Shown: positions 20,053 through 31,526 of the stretch, piece after piece
How the letters are laid out: each line of letters opens with the position of its first letter
How positions within the stretch are numbered: position 1 is the stretch's first letter
NCBI GenBank assembly: GCA_022730295.1
Contig: DZCM01000002.1
Coordinates: 1-64,000 of the forward strand
Origin: Rhodanobacter sp.
Lineage (GTDB): Bacteria; Pseudomonadota; Gammaproteobacteria; Xanthomonadales; Rhodanobacteraceae
Length of the DNA: 64,000 nt
Direction of reading: 5' to 3'
Translations under genes and position numbers: made by a program
The notes under the pieces: generated by a model
What the model saw: the letters and a program-made list of their open reading frames with translations, nothing else
Told to the model about the DNA's origin: nothing
Database searches by the model: none

Positions 20053-20960
20053 GCACAACGCAACCCGCTCCCGCCCTGATCATCCTGGCCGCCGGCCTCG
20101 GAAGCCGTTACGGCGCATCCAAACAAACCGCCGGGATCGGCCCGGATGGCGAGTGGTTGCTGGAATACGCGATCCACGATGCACTGGCGGCAGGCTTCAA
20201 GCAGATCGTGCTGGTGATCCGCACTGAATCTCACGACGAGTTGGCTCAACGCCTCGCTCCGCACCTGGCCGGGCGTGGCGAACTGCAGTTCGTCGAGCAG
20301 CGCCTCGACAACATCCCCGACGGATGCAAGGTTCCGGAAAACCGCAGCAAGCCGCTCGGCACCGGACACGCGTTGTGGTGTTGCGCGCCGCTGCTGCATG
20401 GCCCCTATGCGGTCATCAACGCCGACGATTACTACGGCCACGATGCATTCGCACTGCTCGCCAATCACTTTCGCCGCAGCGACGATCCGGCGATGGTCGG
20501 CTACCGCCTCGACCAGACGCTGTCCGCCCACGGTTCCGTCAATCGCGGGGTGTGCCGCGTCGATGCCGCCGGTCATCTCGTCGACGTCAGCGAGTACATC
20601 GGCATCGCGCGTGGCAACGCCGGCACTATCACCGGCACCGCCCCGGACGGCTCACTCCAAGCGCTTGCCGGTGACACCGTGGTCTCACTGAACTGCTGGG
20701 GGCTTACGCCCGCGCTGCTGCCTGACCTGGATGCGGGCTTGCGCGCTTTTCTTGCAGCAGCAGGCGAACGCGACGAGTATTTCCTGCCGCACGCGATCAC
20801 GACGCATCTGGCCACGCACCGCCGGCCATTGTCGGTGTTGTGCACCGGCAACAATTGGCTGGGCCTGACCTATGCCGACGATCGCGAACGGGTAGCCACC
20901 GCCATCGCGGGTTGGCATGCTGCGGGAACTTATCCGACCCCGCTGTGGCCGCACGCGTGA
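20049..20960 (+). CDS. NTP transferase (nucleotidyltransferase) family protein, TTG start
   Basis: PALIILAAGLGSRYGASKQTAGIGPDGEWLLEYAIHDAL...VINADDYYG. Confidence 0.85.
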   Translation: MSTTQPAPALIILAAGLGSRYGASKQTAGIGPDGEWLLEYAIHDALAAGFKQIVLVIRTESHDELAQRLAPHLAGRGELQFVEQRLDNIPDGCKVPENRSKPLGTGHALWCCAPLLHGPYAVINADDYYGHDAFALLANHFRRSDDPAMVGYRLDQTLSAHGSVNRGVCRVDAAGHLVDVSEYIGIARGNAGTITGTAPDGSLQALAGDTVVSLNCWGLTPALLPDLDAGLRAFLAAAGERDEYFLPHAITTHLATHRRPLSVLCTGNNWLGLTYADDRERVATAIAGWHAAGTYPTPLWPHA

Positions 20961-22042
20961 ACAAAACCGTCGACCTCGATCTGACGACCCGCACGGGGCT
21001 TGCCGAGGCCTGGGGCCTCAGCCCGCACGCGCACTTCGAGCCGCTGGGCAACGGTCTGATCAACCGTACCCTGCTGGTCACCGACGACGGCCGCAAACGC
21101 GTGCTGCAATGCCTCAATACCCATGTGTTCCGCGATCCGGCACGGGTGATGCGTAATTGCCACGCCGTCACCGCACACCTTGGCCGCAAACGCGCAGCCG
21201 GCCACTACGACTATGCCGTACTCGAACTGGTACCAACGCTGGCGGGCGACCCCGCTGCCGTGTTGGCAGGCGACACGTGGTGGCGGATGTACGACCACGT
21301 TCCCGACACCGTCACCTTCGACGTTGCCGAGACACCTGATCTGGTCCACGAGGCAAGCCGCGGGTTCGGCGCCTTCGCAGCCGCATTGGCCGACGTGGAC
21401 GTGCGGACAATCGGCGACGTCATCCCGCGCTTTCATGATCCGGTGCGACGCTTCGAGGCTTTCCGCAGGGCTTTGGTCGCCGATCGGGCCGAGCGCGCCT
21501 CCGAGTGCACCGATACATGTGCGGCAGCGCTGTCGTTCGACGACGTCCTCAGCCACTGGCACCTGCTGCAGCGGCAAGGCTTGCCAGCGCGCATCACCCA
21601 CAACGATTGCAAGCTCAACAACCTGTTGTTCGACCACGGCGGCCGCGCGACCTGTGTGGTTGACCTCGACACCGTGATGTCCGGTACGCTGCTATTCGAT
21701 TTCGGCGACATGGCGCGCAGCATGCTGAGCCCCGTCCCGGAGGACTCCACCGACCTCGGGCGCGTGCGGGTTCGCCACGAGTATTTCGCAGCGCTGGCAC
21801 GCGGCTACCTGGATGGCTGCGGCGCAATGCTGACGCAACTGGAACGCGATAACCTGGTGTTCGCCGCCAGACTCGTCACCGGCGTGATCGGCCTGCGCTT
21901 CCTCACCGACCACCTCGATGGCGATCACTATTTCCGCGTCACTCACGCCGGTCACAACCTTGAGCGCGCGCGCAACCAGTTCACCTTGTACGCGGCTTTG
22001 ACAGCCGAGGCCGAAAATCTGCAAGCGCTGGTGCCCCGGTAG
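20957..22042 (+). CDS. aminoglycoside-phosphotransferase-fold kinase (NahK-like sugar kinase candidate), GTG start
   Basis: FEPLGNGLINRTLLV...ITHNDCKLNNLLF...CVVDLDTVMSGTLLFDFGDMAR. Confidence 0.8.
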   Translation: MNKTVDLDLTTRTGLAEAWGLSPHAHFEPLGNGLINRTLLVTDDGRKRVLQCLNTHVFRDPARVMRNCHAVTAHLGRKRAAGHYDYAVLELVPTLAGDPAAVLAGDTWWRMYDHVPDTVTFDVAETPDLVHEASRGFGAFAAALADVDVRTIGDVIPRFHDPVRRFEAFRRALVADRAERASECTDTCAAALSFDDVLSHWHLLQRQGLPARITHNDCKLNNLLFDHGGRATCVVDLDTVMSGTLLFDFGDMARSMLSPVPEDSTDLGRVRVRHEYFAALARGYLDGCGAMLTQLERDNLVFAARLVTGVIGLRFLTDHLDGDHYFRVTHAGHNLERARNQFTLYAALTAEAENLQALVPR

Positions 22043-22057
22043 GCAGGGCCGCTTGCG

Positions 22058-22696
22058 TCACGCGCCTGCGTGGCGTTGTGCCAATACATCGGCCACATCC
22101 GCCAACGACTTGCCGCGCGCGCGCAACAGAACCGTCAAGTGGTAAACCAGGTCGGCAGCTTCGCCGAGCAAGGCGTCGTCATCCTGCACCACGGCCGCCA
22201 GTGCGGTTTCGACGCCCTCTTCGCCAACCTTCTGCGCGATCCGCCGGATCCCGGCCTCGAACAGGCGCGTCGTATAGCTGCCATCCGGCCGCTCGGCGGC
22301 GCGTGTTGCGATCAATTCGTCGAGTTCGGCCAAGAACGCCAGCGGCGGGCGCGTGTCGTCACCAAAACAGCTCGACGAGCCGAGATGGCAGGCAGGCCCG
22401 CGCGGTTGCGCGGAAACCAGCAAGGTGTCGCGATCGCAGTCGATGCGAATGGCCTTGACGTCCAGGAAGTGCCCGGACGATTCTCCCTTCGTCCACAGCC
22501 GCTGCCTGCTGCGACTGAAGAACGTGGCCCGCCCGCTGCGGCGGGTTTCGGCAAGCGCCTCGACGTTCATGTAACCGAGCATCAGTACCTCACCGGTGCC
22601 CCAATGCTGCACGATGGCCGGCAACAACCCGCCGCCCTTGGCCCAGTCGAGGCCATCGGCAACATCGCTGACGCGATCGGTGGCCGTGCGGCTCAC
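22058..22696 (-). CDS. hisIE: bifunctional phosphoribosyl-AMP cyclohydrolase / phosphoribosyl-ATP diphosphatase
   Basis: [12 protein letters not shown]...[20 protein letters not shown]...[13 protein letters not shown]. Confidence 0.95.
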   Translation of the reverse strand: MSRTATDRVSDVADGLDWAKGGGLLPAIVQHWGTGEVLMLGYMNVEALAETRRSGRATFFSRSRQRLWTKGESSGHFLDVKAIRIDCDRDTLLVSAQPRGPACHLGSSSCFGDDTRPPLAFLAELDELIATRAAERPDGSYTTRLFEAGIRRIAQKVGEEGVETALAAVVQDDDALLGEAADLVYHLTVLLRARGKSLADVADVLAQRHAGA

Positions 22697-23463
22697 GGGC
22701 GTATCTCCACGCGCTGGCTACGCAACCATTGCTTCAATGCCGGAATGGCGATTTCACCCGAATGAAATACACTCGCGGCAAGCGCACCGTCCACGTCAGC
22801 GTCGGTGAAGGCGGCAAGGAAGTGATCAGGCGTCCCTGCCCCGCCGGATGCCACCAGCGGCACACGGCAAATCGCGCGCGCCGCCCGCAACTGCTCAAGG
22901 TCGTAGCCGTGGCGCACGCCGTCGCTACCCATGCAATTCAAGACAATTTCGCCGGCGCCGCGCTCCTGAGCTTCGACGATCCAGTCCAGCGTGCGCCGCG
23001 TCGACGCCAGTGTCCGCCGGGGCTCGCCACTGTACTGGCGCACACGCCACTCACCATCCGCATCGCGCAACGAGTCAACGCCTACCACCACGCATTGCAC
23101 GCCGAAGGCTGCGGCCAGCTCGTCAATAAGCCCGGGGCGTTCCAGCGCAGGCGAGTTGATCGAGATCTTGTCGGCACCTGCGTACAGCACGGCGCGCGCA
23201 GCAGCGACGCTGCGGATGCCACCGGCGACGCAAAACGGGATATCGAGTTCGCGCCCCACGCGTTCCACCCAACCGACATCGACGCTGCGGCCATCAGGGC
23301 TGGCCGAAATGTCGTAGAACACCAGTTCGTCTGCGCCCTCGTCGCGAAAGCGCAGGGCGAGATCGACGATCTCACCCACCACCACGTGGTCGCGAAAGCG
23401 CACGCCCTTGACCACCTTGCCGTCGCGCACATCGAGGCACGGAATGATGCGGCGGCTCAGCAT
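22693..23463 (-). CDS. hisF: imidazole glycerol phosphate synthase cyclase subunit
   Basis: [23 protein letters not shown]. Confidence 0.97.
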   Translation of the reverse strand: MLSRRIIPCLDVRDGKVVKGVRFRDHVVVGEIVDLALRFRDEGADELVFYDISASPDGRSVDVGWVERVGRELDIPFCVAGGIRSVAAARAVLYAGADKISINSPALERPGLIDELAAAFGVQCVVVGVDSLRDADGEWRVRQYSGEPRRTLASTRRTLDWIVEAQERGAGEIVLNCMGSDGVRHGYDLEQLRAARAICRVPLVASGGAGTPDHFLAAFTDADVDGALAASVFHSGEIAIPALKQWLRSQRVEIRP

Positions 23464-24188
23464 CGCAGCGCATCCTGCAGCTCGAATTTACCTTCCAGCA
23501 AGGCCCGCCCCACGATCACCCCGCGTACGCCAGAGTCACGCACATGGCGGATGTCGTCGAGCGTGCAGGCACCGCCGGAAGCCTGGATCTCGAAATCTGG
23601 CGCCAATGCGTGCAACACACGATACAAATCGAGGTTGAACCCGGACAGCATGCCGTCACGCTCGATGTCGGTGCACAGAACATGTCTCGCGCCAGCGCGC
23701 TGGTAATGCGCGGCAAGACTTTCAAGCTTCACCAGTGAGTCCTCGGTCCAGCCATGCACGGGCAAGCGCCAGGTCCCGGCCTGGTAACGGACGTCGAGCG
23801 CCAGCACCAACTTGTCGGGTCCGAACTGGCTGATCCAGATCGCGGTCGCGTAGGGGTTCTCGACCGCAAGGCTGCCTACCACCGCACGCGAGACGCCGGC
23901 GGAATACAGCCTCCGCAAATCATCGGTGGTGCGCACGCCGCCGCCAGCCTGCACCTGCAATTGGCCAGCACGTGCGATGGCTTCAATTGCGGCGATGTTT
24001 TCAAAGCGGCCTGAGCGCGCGCCATCGAGGTCAACCACATGCAGCCATTGCACGCCGCTGTCGGCATAGCGTTGCGCCAGCTCCAGTGGCTTGAACGCAA
24101 ACATGGTTTCGTGCGCATAGTCGCCCTGGCGTAGCCGCACTACCCGGCCACCGCGCAAGTCGATCGCTGGAATCACCTGGAAAGTCAT
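23457..24188 (-). CDS. hisA: phosphoribosylformimino-5-aminoimidazole carboxamide ribotide isomerase
   Basis: [24 protein letters not shown]. Confidence 0.97.
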   Translation of the reverse strand: MTFQVIPAIDLRGGRVVRLRQGDYAHETMFAFKPLELAQRYADSGVQWLHVVDLDGARSGRFENIAAIEAIARAGQLQVQAGGGVRTTDDLRRLYSAGVSRAVVGSLAVENPYATAIWISQFGPDKLVLALDVRYQAGTWRLPVHGWTEDSLVKLESLAAHYQRAGARHVLCTDIERDGMLSGFNLDLYRVLHALAPDFEIQASGGACTLDDIRHVRDSGVRGVIVGRALLEGKFELQDALRC

Positions 24189-24775
24189 AAGGCCAGAAAG
24201 TTGCGCAAGACGGCCGCCCCCAATTCAGCAGACCGTTCCGGATGGTACTGCACCCCGAAAAAATTGCCGTGCCCGATCACCGCAGAAAACGCCACACCAT
24301 GTTCACTGGTCGCCAGCGTCGCGCCGCACTCAGGCACTGCGTAGCCGTGCACAAAATAAGCCCAGCCGTCGGCCGCGTCTGCCTGCAACAACGGATCCGG
24401 CGCACAAGCCTGCACCCGATTCCAGCCCATGTGCGGCACCCGCAGCCCCTCGCCGCCTGGCATGCGCCGGACCGGCGCATCAATGATCCCGAGGCAATCA
24501 ACGTCGCCTTCGTCCGAATGCGTGCACAACAACTGCATGCCCAGGCACACACCCAGCACCGGCTGGGTGAGCGCACGCAGGACGTCGACCAAAGCGAGCT
24601 CCCGCAAACGTGCCATGCCGGCCGCTGCGGCGCCCACACCCGGCAGAATCACATGGGTGGCGGCGCGAATGGCCGTGGCCTCCTCCGTCATCTGCGCGTC
24701 AACGCCCAATCGCTGCAGCGCGTAGCGCAACGAGCCGATGTTGGCGCCACCCGAATCCACCAGCACCACGCTCAT
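24185..24775 (-). CDS. hisH: imidazole glycerol phosphate synthase glutamine amidotransferase subunit
   Basis: VVLVDSGGANIGSLRYALQRLG; LGVCLGMQLL. Confidence 0.95.
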   Translation of the reverse strand: MSVVLVDSGGANIGSLRYALQRLGVDAQMTEEATAIRAATHVILPGVGAAAAGMARLRELALVDVLRALTQPVLGVCLGMQLLCTHSDEGDVDCLGIIDAPVRRMPGGEGLRVPHMGWNRVQACAPDPLLQADAADGWAYFVHGYAVPECGATLATSEHGVAFSAVIGHGNFFGVQYHPERSAELGAAVLRNFLAL

Positions 24776-25839
24776 GCCAGCAAGCCTTTGGTGCTGGGCA
24801 GCGCATCGCCTTCGCGCCGCAGCGCCTCCCGCAGCGAACGCGCAACGACCTTGAAACACGCCTCGACCATGTGGTGCGCGTTGTCGCCCCGCACTGTCAG
24901 GTGCAGATTCGCGCCCAGCGCATCGGTGAGCGAGCGGAAAAAGTGCGGCACGAGTTCGGTTGGCAAATCACCGACGCAGTCACGCGGGAAGCGTCCATCG
25001 AACACGAAGTACGCGCGTCCGGAAAGATCCACACGGGCATCCGCCGCGCTCTCGTCCATCGGCAGGGAAAACCCGTAGCGACCAATGCCGCGTTTGTCGC
25101 CCAATGCTTCCCGCAACGCGGCGCCGATCGCGAGCGCGCAATCTTCGACGGTGTGGTGCTCATCGACCGCAGTATCGCCCGCGCAGCGCACGCGCAAGGC
25201 AAAACCGCCGTGCTTGCCGAGTTGTTCCAGCATGTGGTCAAAAAAGCCGATGCCGGTGGCAATGTCCGGTTCGCCCGCGCGATCGAGGTCGACTTGCACC
25301 GCAACGCGAGTCTCGCGCGTGTTGCGCTCAATGGCCCCCAATCGCGGACGATCCAGCAGGCGATGCGCAACCTCGCCCCAATTGATTCCTCGTGGCCCGA
25401 CCCGGAAGCCGCGCACGCCCAGGTTCGCCGCAAACATCAGGTCCGTATCACGATCACCCACCATCGCCGATGCGTCCCGGCTCCAACCGTCATCCGCGAG
25501 GTAATGCCGCACCAGGCCGATACCGGGCTTGCGTGTATCCAGTTCCTCGTGTTCGAAACTGCGATCAACCAGCACTTCGCTGAACCGAATGCCTTGCGAC
25601 GCGAGTATGCGCATGAGAAGTTCCTGCGCCCCCCGGAAATCGACTTCGGGAAAACTGGGCGTACCGAGCCCGTCCTGATTCGTCACCATCACCAGTTCGT
25701 AGCCGGCGCCGACGCAGCGCTGCAGGGCAGCGATCACTCCGGGCATCAGGTCGAATTTCCCGAAGCTGTCGAGTTGCTCGTCGGCCGGCTCGATCACGAG
25801 ACACCCATCGCGATCGACGAACAGGAGCTTGCGTTTCAT
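24772..25839 (-). CDS. hisB: bifunctional histidinol-phosphatase / imidazoleglycerol-phosphate dehydratase
   Basis: [14 protein letters not shown]...FFDHMLEQLGKHGGF...DEHHTVEDCALAIG. Confidence 0.96.
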   Translation of the reverse strand: MKRKLLFVDRDGCLVIEPADEQLDSFGKFDLMPGVIAALQRCVGAGYELVMVTNQDGLGTPSFPEVDFRGAQELLMRILASQGIRFSEVLVDRSFEHEELDTRKPGIGLVRHYLADDGWSRDASAMVGDRDTDLMFAANLGVRGFRVGPRGINWGEVAHRLLDRPRLGAIERNTRETRVAVQVDLDRAGEPDIATGIGFFDHMLEQLGKHGGFALRVRCAGDTAVDEHHTVEDCALAIGAALREALGDKRGIGRYGFSLPMDESAADARVDLSGRAYFVFDGRFPRDCVGDLPTELVPHFFRSLTDALGANLHLTVRGDNAHHMVEACFKVVARSLREALRREGDALPSTKGLLA

Positions 25840-26945
25840 GGCGACTGCTTCGCGCGTGGCATGGCTCGCGCGCGCGCGGCCAGGGGTACGCGCAAAACCT
25901 GCAACACGCACTCGTTGTCTTCCGGCGAACCGATCGTGACGCGCAAGGCGTCACCAAGGCCGGCGTGCCGGCGCACATCGCGCACCACCACGCCAGCGTT
26001 CCACAACGCAACCAAGGCCGCTTCCGCGTCGTGGAACCGCACAGTCAGGAAGTTGGCTTGCGATGGCAACACCGCGCGAACGCCGGGAAGTCCGGCCAAC
26101 GTTCGCTGCATCCGCGTGCGCTCTTGCCGGATTGCGGCAACCCGTCCCCGCATCTCCAGCTCACCCGCACGCGACAGCGCTTGCATGGCCGCGTCCACGC
26201 ACGGCACCGGCAGCGGATACGGCGGCATGATTTTGCGCAGCATCGCGACCACATCGGCGTTGGCGAGTAGCGTGCCGATGCGCACGCCCGCCAGCGCCCA
26301 CGCCTTCGACAAGGTCCGCAGCACCACGAGGTTGTCGAAGTCACGAATGCACGTGGCGACACTGCCGTCGGGACCATCGGGCGTGACAAATTCGACGTAG
26401 GCCTCGTCCACCACCAGCAACGCCCGGCCTGCCAGCGCTTCGGCGAGATACAAAATTGCAGCGCGCGGTACACCCGCACCACCTGGATTGTTCGGCGCGC
26501 ATACGAACACCAGTTTCACGGCCGGCGTCAATGCTGCAAGCAGCGTGTTGATGTCGAGCGAGAAGTCCGCGCGCAAAGGCGCTTCGATCACCGCGGCACC
26601 CTGGACGCGCGCGCTCACCGCGTACATGCCGAAAGTCGGCGGCGAAATCAACACGGCGTCCTGCCCGGCGCGACAGAATGCGCGCACCAGCAGATCAATA
26701 CCTTCGTCGCTGCCGCGTCCGACCAGCAACTGGTCCGCATTGACACCGTAGAGTTCCGCCATGCGCGCGACCAGCACAGCCGGTTGCGGATCGGGATAGC
26801 GATTCCACCCATCGCCACCACCAACGTGTGGCCAGGGTGATTCGTTGGCGTTCAACAACACGGATCCGCCGCGCGCTTCCATGCGTGCAGATGAATAGGC
26901 TTGCATTGCGCGGATTTCCGGGCGCACAAGGTCGAGAACGTTCAT
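25836..26945 (-). CDS. hisC: histidinol-phosphate aminotransferase
   Basis: [10 protein letters not shown]...[11 protein letters not shown]...[16 protein letters not shown]. Confidence 0.95.
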   Translation of the reverse strand: MNVLDLVRPEIRAMQAYSSARMEARGGSVLLNANESPWPHVGGGDGWNRYPDPQPAVLVARMAELYGVNADQLLVGRGSDEGIDLLVRAFCRAGQDAVLISPPTFGMYAVSARVQGAAVIEAPLRADFSLDINTLLAALTPAVKLVFVCAPNNPGGAGVPRAAILYLAEALAGRALLVVDEAYVEFVTPDGPDGSVATCIRDFDNLVVLRTLSKAWALAGVRIGTLLANADVVAMLRKIMPPYPLPVPCVDAAMQALSRAGELEMRGRVAAIRQERTRMQRTLAGLPGVRAVLPSQANFLTVRFHDAEAALVALWNAGVVVRDVRRHAGLGDALRVTIGSPEDNECVLQVLRVPLAARARAMPRAKQSP

Positions 26946-28273
26946 GCGAGCGTCGCTCCCATATCCGTATCGATTTCAGCAATCCGTTCCATCCTCAACG
27001 TCACCGCGCGACGATGTGCTTCCAGTCCTTCCGCCGCGGCCAGTGTTGCCGCGCACACCCCGATCGTCCGCAACCCTTCCGCGCTGCACTCCTGCACGGT
27101 GACCTGCTTCTGGAAGCTCGCCACCGACACGCCACTGCAGCTGCGCGCCCAGCCACCGGTCGGCAACACGTGGTTGCTGCCACTGCAGTAATCACCCACG
27201 GATTCAGGCGTCCACCTGCCGAGAAACACCGAGCCGGCGCTGTGGACGTGATCCAGCCACTGGCGCGGCTCGCGCACCGCGAGAATCAGGTGCTCCGGCG
27301 CATAACGGTTACTCACGTCCAGCGCGATCGCCAACGAGTCCACGCCGATCAATCGCGCGTGTCGCAGCGCCTCGGTGGCGATCGAAGCGCGCGGCAGCTC
27401 GGAGCACTGGCGCAGCACTTCTCGCTCCACCGCCTCCAGCAACGCCGGCGAATCGCTGACCAGCAGCACCTGCGAGTCCGGACCGTGCTCGGCTTGTGAC
27501 AAGAGGTCGGCTGCGACCAGCACCGGATCCGCGCCAGCATCAGCGATCTCCAATACCTCGGATGGTCCGGCCGGCATATCGACGGCAGCGCCTTCGATAT
27601 CGCATGCAACCTGCAACTTGGCTTCGGTCACGAAAGAGTTGCCGGGGCCAAACAATTTGTCGCAGCGGGGAATCGACTCGGTGCCATAGGCCATGGCCGC
27701 GATCGCCTGCGCGCCGCCGAGCTTGAAAATCCGCTGCACGCCACAGACTCCCGCCGCGAACAGCACCGCGGGATCACAGCCTCCGTCAGCCCGCGGCGGG
27801 GTGCACAAAAGCATCTCGGGGCATCCAGCGAGACGCGCAGGTACGCCGAGCATCAGTGCCGTGGACGGCAAGGGCGCGCTGCCGGCGGGTACGTACAACC
27901 CGACCCGGGTGACTGGCCGCGCCACGCGCTCGACGCGTACGCCCGGCGCCGTCTCCACCGACACCGGCGACGCCATGCACGCGCGATGGAAGGCCTCGAT
28001 ACGCGCCGCGGCCTCCCTAATTGCACGCTTCAGCGCATTGTCCAACGCGGCTTCGGCTGCGCCGCGCTCCGCATCGCCGACTTCCAGGGCGTCAAGCATG
28101 ACGCCATCGAAACGCGCAGTGCAATCGCGCAAGGCTGCATCACCCCCGGCGCGCACGCGGGTGATGATCTGCGCGACCTGATCGCGAAACTGCGCCGCAC
28201 GCGACTGCGTTGGCCGCGCCAACACCGCGAGACGGGATGCTTCCGACAGCGATGCCCAATCCACGCGTTTCAT
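26942..28273 (-). CDS. hisD: histidinol dehydrogenase
   Basis: [49 protein letters not shown]. Confidence 0.96.
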   Translation of the reverse strand: MKRVDWASLSEASRLAVLARPTQSRAAQFRDQVAQIITRVRAGGDAALRDCTARFDGVMLDALEVGDAERGAAEAALDNALKRAIREAAARIEAFHRACMASPVSVETAPGVRVERVARPVTRVGLYVPAGSAPLPSTALMLGVPARLAGCPEMLLCTPPRADGGCDPAVLFAAGVCGVQRIFKLGGAQAIAAMAYGTESIPRCDKLFGPGNSFVTEAKLQVACDIEGAAVDMPAGPSEVLEIADAGADPVLVAADLLSQAEHGPDSQVLLVSDSPALLEAVEREVLRQCSELPRASIATEALRHARLIGVDSLAIALDVSNRYAPEHLILAVREPRQWLDHVHSAGSVFLGRWTPESVGDYCSGSNHVLPTGGWARSCSGVSVASFQKQVTVQECSAEGLRTIGVCAATLAAAEGLEAHRRAVTLRMERIAEIDTDMGATLA

Positions 28274-29166
28274 GCCAGCGCCCGTTCCACCGGCAGCACG
28301 AACAACTCGCGCGCGCCGGCACGCTGGATCGCCTCGAGCTGGCGCCACCCAAGTTCGTCGGCGCACAGGGCCTGCAACATGACCTGTCCCGGCTGGCCAT
28401 CCATTTGCAATACCATCGGGTGCGGCGAGCCCGGCAAAGCCCGCACGATGCCTTCGACGGCTTCGCGCGCGGCCTGCAACAGCAGCAGGCGTGAACCACG
28501 CACCCGGCTGACGCCGTCGATCCGCTTCAGCAACAACTCGATCGCACCGCGCCGGTCATCGCTCGGCAACACCGAAGGCCCGATCAATACGGCGCTGCTT
28601 TCCAGCACCACTTCAACTTCGCGCAACTGGTTGGCGACCAGCGTGGCGCCACTCTGGACGAGGTCGCAGATCGCATCGGCGGTGCCAAGCCGCGGCGCGA
28701 TCTCCACCGAACCTGACAGCGTCACCACTTCCGCATTGACAGCGTGCTCGTCCAGCCACGTGCGCAGCAACGACGGATAGGACGTGGCGATGCGCAGGCC
28801 CTGCAGCGCCGCCACACCCCCGTAGGCACTCGCCTGCGGCATCGCGATCGACAACCGGCAGCGCCCGAAGCCGAGATCACGCAGGATTTGCAGCGTCGGC
28901 GCAGCACGAGCAGGTTCGCCTGCCTCGCCTTCAGCGACCACGTTACGCCCGACGATGCCGAGGTCGCAGGCACCTTGCCTGATCAGTCCGGGAATGTCGT
29001 CATCGCGCACCAGCAGCAGGTCGACCGGCTCGCCCTCGCCGAAGCAAAACAAGCCATCCCGGCTGCGCCGGAACGAAAGCCCGCAGCGGTCGAGCAGCTC
29101 GAAGCACGGCTCGCTGAGCCGCCCGGAGCGTTGCACGGCTATCCGCAGACGGTCGCGCTGGTTCAT
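28270..29166 (-). CDS. hisG: ATP phosphoribosyltransferase
   Basis: [26 protein letters not shown]...; first biosynthetic gene of his operon. Confidence 0.95.
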   Translation of the reverse strand: MNQRDRLRIAVQRSGRLSEPCFELLDRCGLSFRRSRDGLFCFGEGEPVDLLLVRDDDIPGLIRQGACDLGIVGRNVVAEGEAGEPARAAPTLQILRDLGFGRCRLSIAMPQASAYGGVAALQGLRIATSYPSLLRTWLDEHAVNAEVVTLSGSVEIAPRLGTADAICDLVQSGATLVANQLREVEVVLESSAVLIGPSVLPSDDRRGAIELLLKRIDGVSRVRGSRLLLLQAAREAVEGIVRALPGSPHPMVLQMDGQPGQVMLQALCADELGWRQLEAIQRAGARELFVLPVERALA

Positions 29167-29486
29167 GACCGCGGCCCACGAGCGCGACTCGTACGCGCAG
29201 CTGCCGTCCGGTAGCCACCGCTGCCCTGGTTGAGAAATCGCGCCACCCGCCCGATCGTCGTGATGCTGACTGCGGTGTGTTCGTGGATTTCGCGGTACGG
29301 CATGCCATCCAGCACGAACGGCACCACCGTCCAGCGGTCAACCAACGCCTCCAGCTCGGCGGGCGTGCAAAGATCATGCAGGAACGCGCGCATTTCGCCA
29401 ACGCCGTGCATGGCAAGCAGCGCCTTGCAGAGCTTCGTTTCGGCCGAGTCGGACGAGGTTTCGGGGTCTAGCGCGCGGCGTTTCAT
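29163..29486 (-). CDS. TrpR/YerC-YecD family transcriptional regulator (HisR-like)
   Basis: LCTPAELEALVDRWTVVPFVLDGMPYREIHEHTAVSITTIGRVARFLNQGSGGY. Confidence 0.88.
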   Translation of the reverse strand: MKRRALDPETSSDSAETKLCKALLAMHGVGEMRAFLHDLCTPAELEALVDRWTVVPFVLDGMPYREIHEHTAVSITTIGRVARFLNQGSGGYRTAAARTSRARGPRS

Positions 29487-29527
29487 TGTCAATTCCGGGC
29501 AGCGATGGGCACGCATGTCGATTCACT

Positions 29528-29551
29528 AATGTACTAACGCGTTAGTACATT
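29528..29551. promoter_or_regulatory. perfect 24-bp palindromic operator candidate for the his operon
   Basis: AATGTACTAACG|CGTTAGTACATT; core GTACTA...TAGTAC resembles the TrpR operator; overlaps the expected start site downstream of TTGCAG-N18-TATTGT on the minus strand. Confidence 0.8.
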
Positions 29552-29639
29552 GGACGCGACAATAACAGACGACCATGCCGCGCTGCAAGCGGCGCCATCC
29601 GATCCCGTTCAAACAGGCTTCAGCTGCCCGGCGCCTTCC

Positions 29640-31526
29640 CTACACGACGTAGGCGCGCTCGCGCACCAGTCGGCAAGCCTCGGCGATGTCATGCTGGATC
29701 GCACGATCACGGTGCATGAAGGCGACAGTCTCCCGGATCCGCACATGTGTTGCACGCACCGCCGCACCCGGCCGGAATGCCGTCGAATCCGCCAGGGCGC
29801 CCGCGAGCGATTGCACTTCCTGCTCGAACTGGGTGCGCTGGGGACTGTCGCTTGCCGGCGCCAGCGCCACCTTGGCCGCAAGCGCCTGCCAGCCGCCAGC
29901 CGACGCCAACCGGCGGGCGGCGTTCAGCATCTCACTGCGGTAATCCAGCGCCTGCGCCGCAGTGTAGATCTCCAATGCCAGCACGTCGGACACGTCGCGC
30001 AACATGTGCAACACCTGGCGCGCCTCGTTGGCACCCATCGAGACATGATCCTCGGCGTTGGCGCTGGTCGGGATCGAATACACGCTGGCCGGATGCGCGC
30101 GCGTGGCCAATTCGTTGACCAGGGCCGCCGCAGTGTACTGCACGATCATGAAGCCGGAGTCGGTGCCGTCCTCGTTGCCAGTGAGGAACGCCGGCAAGCC
30201 ATCGTTGGTGGCCGGGTCGACCAGTTTGTTCAAGCGCCGTTCGGAAATCGACGCCAGCACCGGAATCGCGGCCTTCACGTAGCTCATCGCCAGCGCCAGC
30301 GGCATGCCGTGGAAGTGGCCGGCGGAGATGACTTGCTCTTCGATGTACTGCGCGCCCTCGGCGTCAGGGAAGATCAGCGGATTGTCGGTAACCGAATTCA
30401 ACTCGACGTCGATGACTCGGCACGCCTGCGCCCACGCGTCGCGTACCGCGCCATGCACCTGTGGCATGCAGCGCAGGCAATAGGCATCCTGTGGCTGGTG
30501 TTTCTTGCCGCCCTTGAACGGAAGGAAACGCTGATAGAACGCCTCGCGCCCGTGGCGCTTGTCGGCCGGCACCCATTCCCAACCGATATCGAAACTGAGT
30601 GATTGATCCTCTGGCCGCGTCCAGGCCTTCGCCGACCACGTTCGAAAGTGCGGCACCAGGTGATAGGGAATGTCGACGAGGGTGGAGTCTTGCAGCAGTC
30701 CGCGCACATGGCGTGCGGTATCGACCTGCCCGGGATGCGGACGCAATGCGTGCACTTCTTCGCGCAGCGCGCCACTGCGGCCTGCGAAGGCATCGAGCGT
30801 CATGGCCGCAGCGAGGTCGGCAACACCGAGCAGGTATTCGAGCTGATCCAACACCAGCACCGAGGTCGCAAGCATCTGCGCGGTGCCGTTGTTGAGAGCC
30901 AGGCCTTCCTTGAACGACAACTTCACAGGAGTCAGGCCGGCGCGTTGCAATACCTCGGCGCCGGGCATGCGCGCGCCTTCAAAGAATGCTTCGCCACCAC
31001 CGAGCAGCACGATCGCAAGATGCGACAACGGCGCGAGGTCACCGCTGGCACCGACCGATCCCTTGGCCGGCACCACCGGCACGATGCCAGCGTTGAGCAT
31101 CGCCACCAGCGCCTGCAAGGTCGCGACGCGAATGCCCGAGTGCCCACGCATCAACGTATTGATGCGGATCACCAGCATCGCCCGCACCACATCGTCCGGC
31201 AGCGGTTCGCCCACGCACACGGCGTGGGTGATGATGAGGTTGTGCTGCAACTCTTCCGCCAGAGTTTCCTCGCGCGGATCGGGATTGCCGCCCGGCAACT
31301 CGTCGCGCACGCGATGCGCACCGAGCAATTTGTCGGCATTGCTGCCGAACCCGGTGGTGACGCCGTAGATCGGCTCGCCGCAACGCACCTTGTCGGCGAG
31401 GAAGCCGGCCGCGCGCTGCACTTTTTCCAACTGCGCCGCATCCAGCTCGACGCTCGCACCGGAGCGCGCAACTGCCATCACCTGTTGGCGCGTCAGGCTG
31501 CCACCGTCCAGAAGTACCTTGTTCAT
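29640..31526 (-). CDS. HAL/PAL/TAL family aromatic amino acid ammonia-lyase, enlarged (628 aa)
   Basis: MIO motif [43 protein letters not shown]; insertion and C-terminal extension relative to HutH. Confidence 0.87.
   Translation of the reverse strand: MNKVLLDGGSLTRQQVMAVARSGASVELDAAQLEKVQRAAGFLADKVRCGEPIYGVTTGFGSNADKLLGAHRVRDELPGGNPDPREETLAEELQHNLIITHAVCVGEPLPDDVVRAMLVIRINTLMRGHSGIRVATLQALVAMLNAGIVPVVPAKGSVGASGDLAPLSHLAIVLLGGGEAFFEGARMPGAEVLQRAGLTPVKLSFKEGLALNNGTAQMLATSVLVLDQLEYLLGVADLAAAMTLDAFAGRSGALREEVHALRPHPGQVDTARHVRGLLQDSTLVDIPYHLVPHFRTWSAKAWTRPEDQSLSFDIGWEWVPADKRHGREAFYQRFLPFKGGKKHQPQDAYCLRCMPQVHGAVRDAWAQACRVIDVELNSVTDNPLIFPDAEGAQYIEEQVISAGHFHGMPLALAMSYVKAAIPVLASISERRLNKLVDPATNDGLPAFLTGNEDGTDSGFMIVQYTAAALVNELATRAHPASVYSIPTSANAEDHVSMGANEARQVLHMLRDVSDVLALEIYTAAQALDYRSEMLNAARRLASAGGWQALAAKVALAPASDSPQRTQFEQEVQSLAGALADSTAFRPGAAVRATHVRIRETVAFMHRDRAIQHDIAEACRLVRERAYVV

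Noticed and set aside
24610-26400. 596-aa plus-strand ORF
   Set aside because: Antisense to hisB/hisC/hisH; low-complexity Arg/Ala/His-rich translation typical of high-GC shadow ORFs
29487-29639. Classical his leader peptide with a run of His codons
   Set aside because: No ORF with consecutive CAC/CAT codons on the operon strand; palindromic operator is a better explanation
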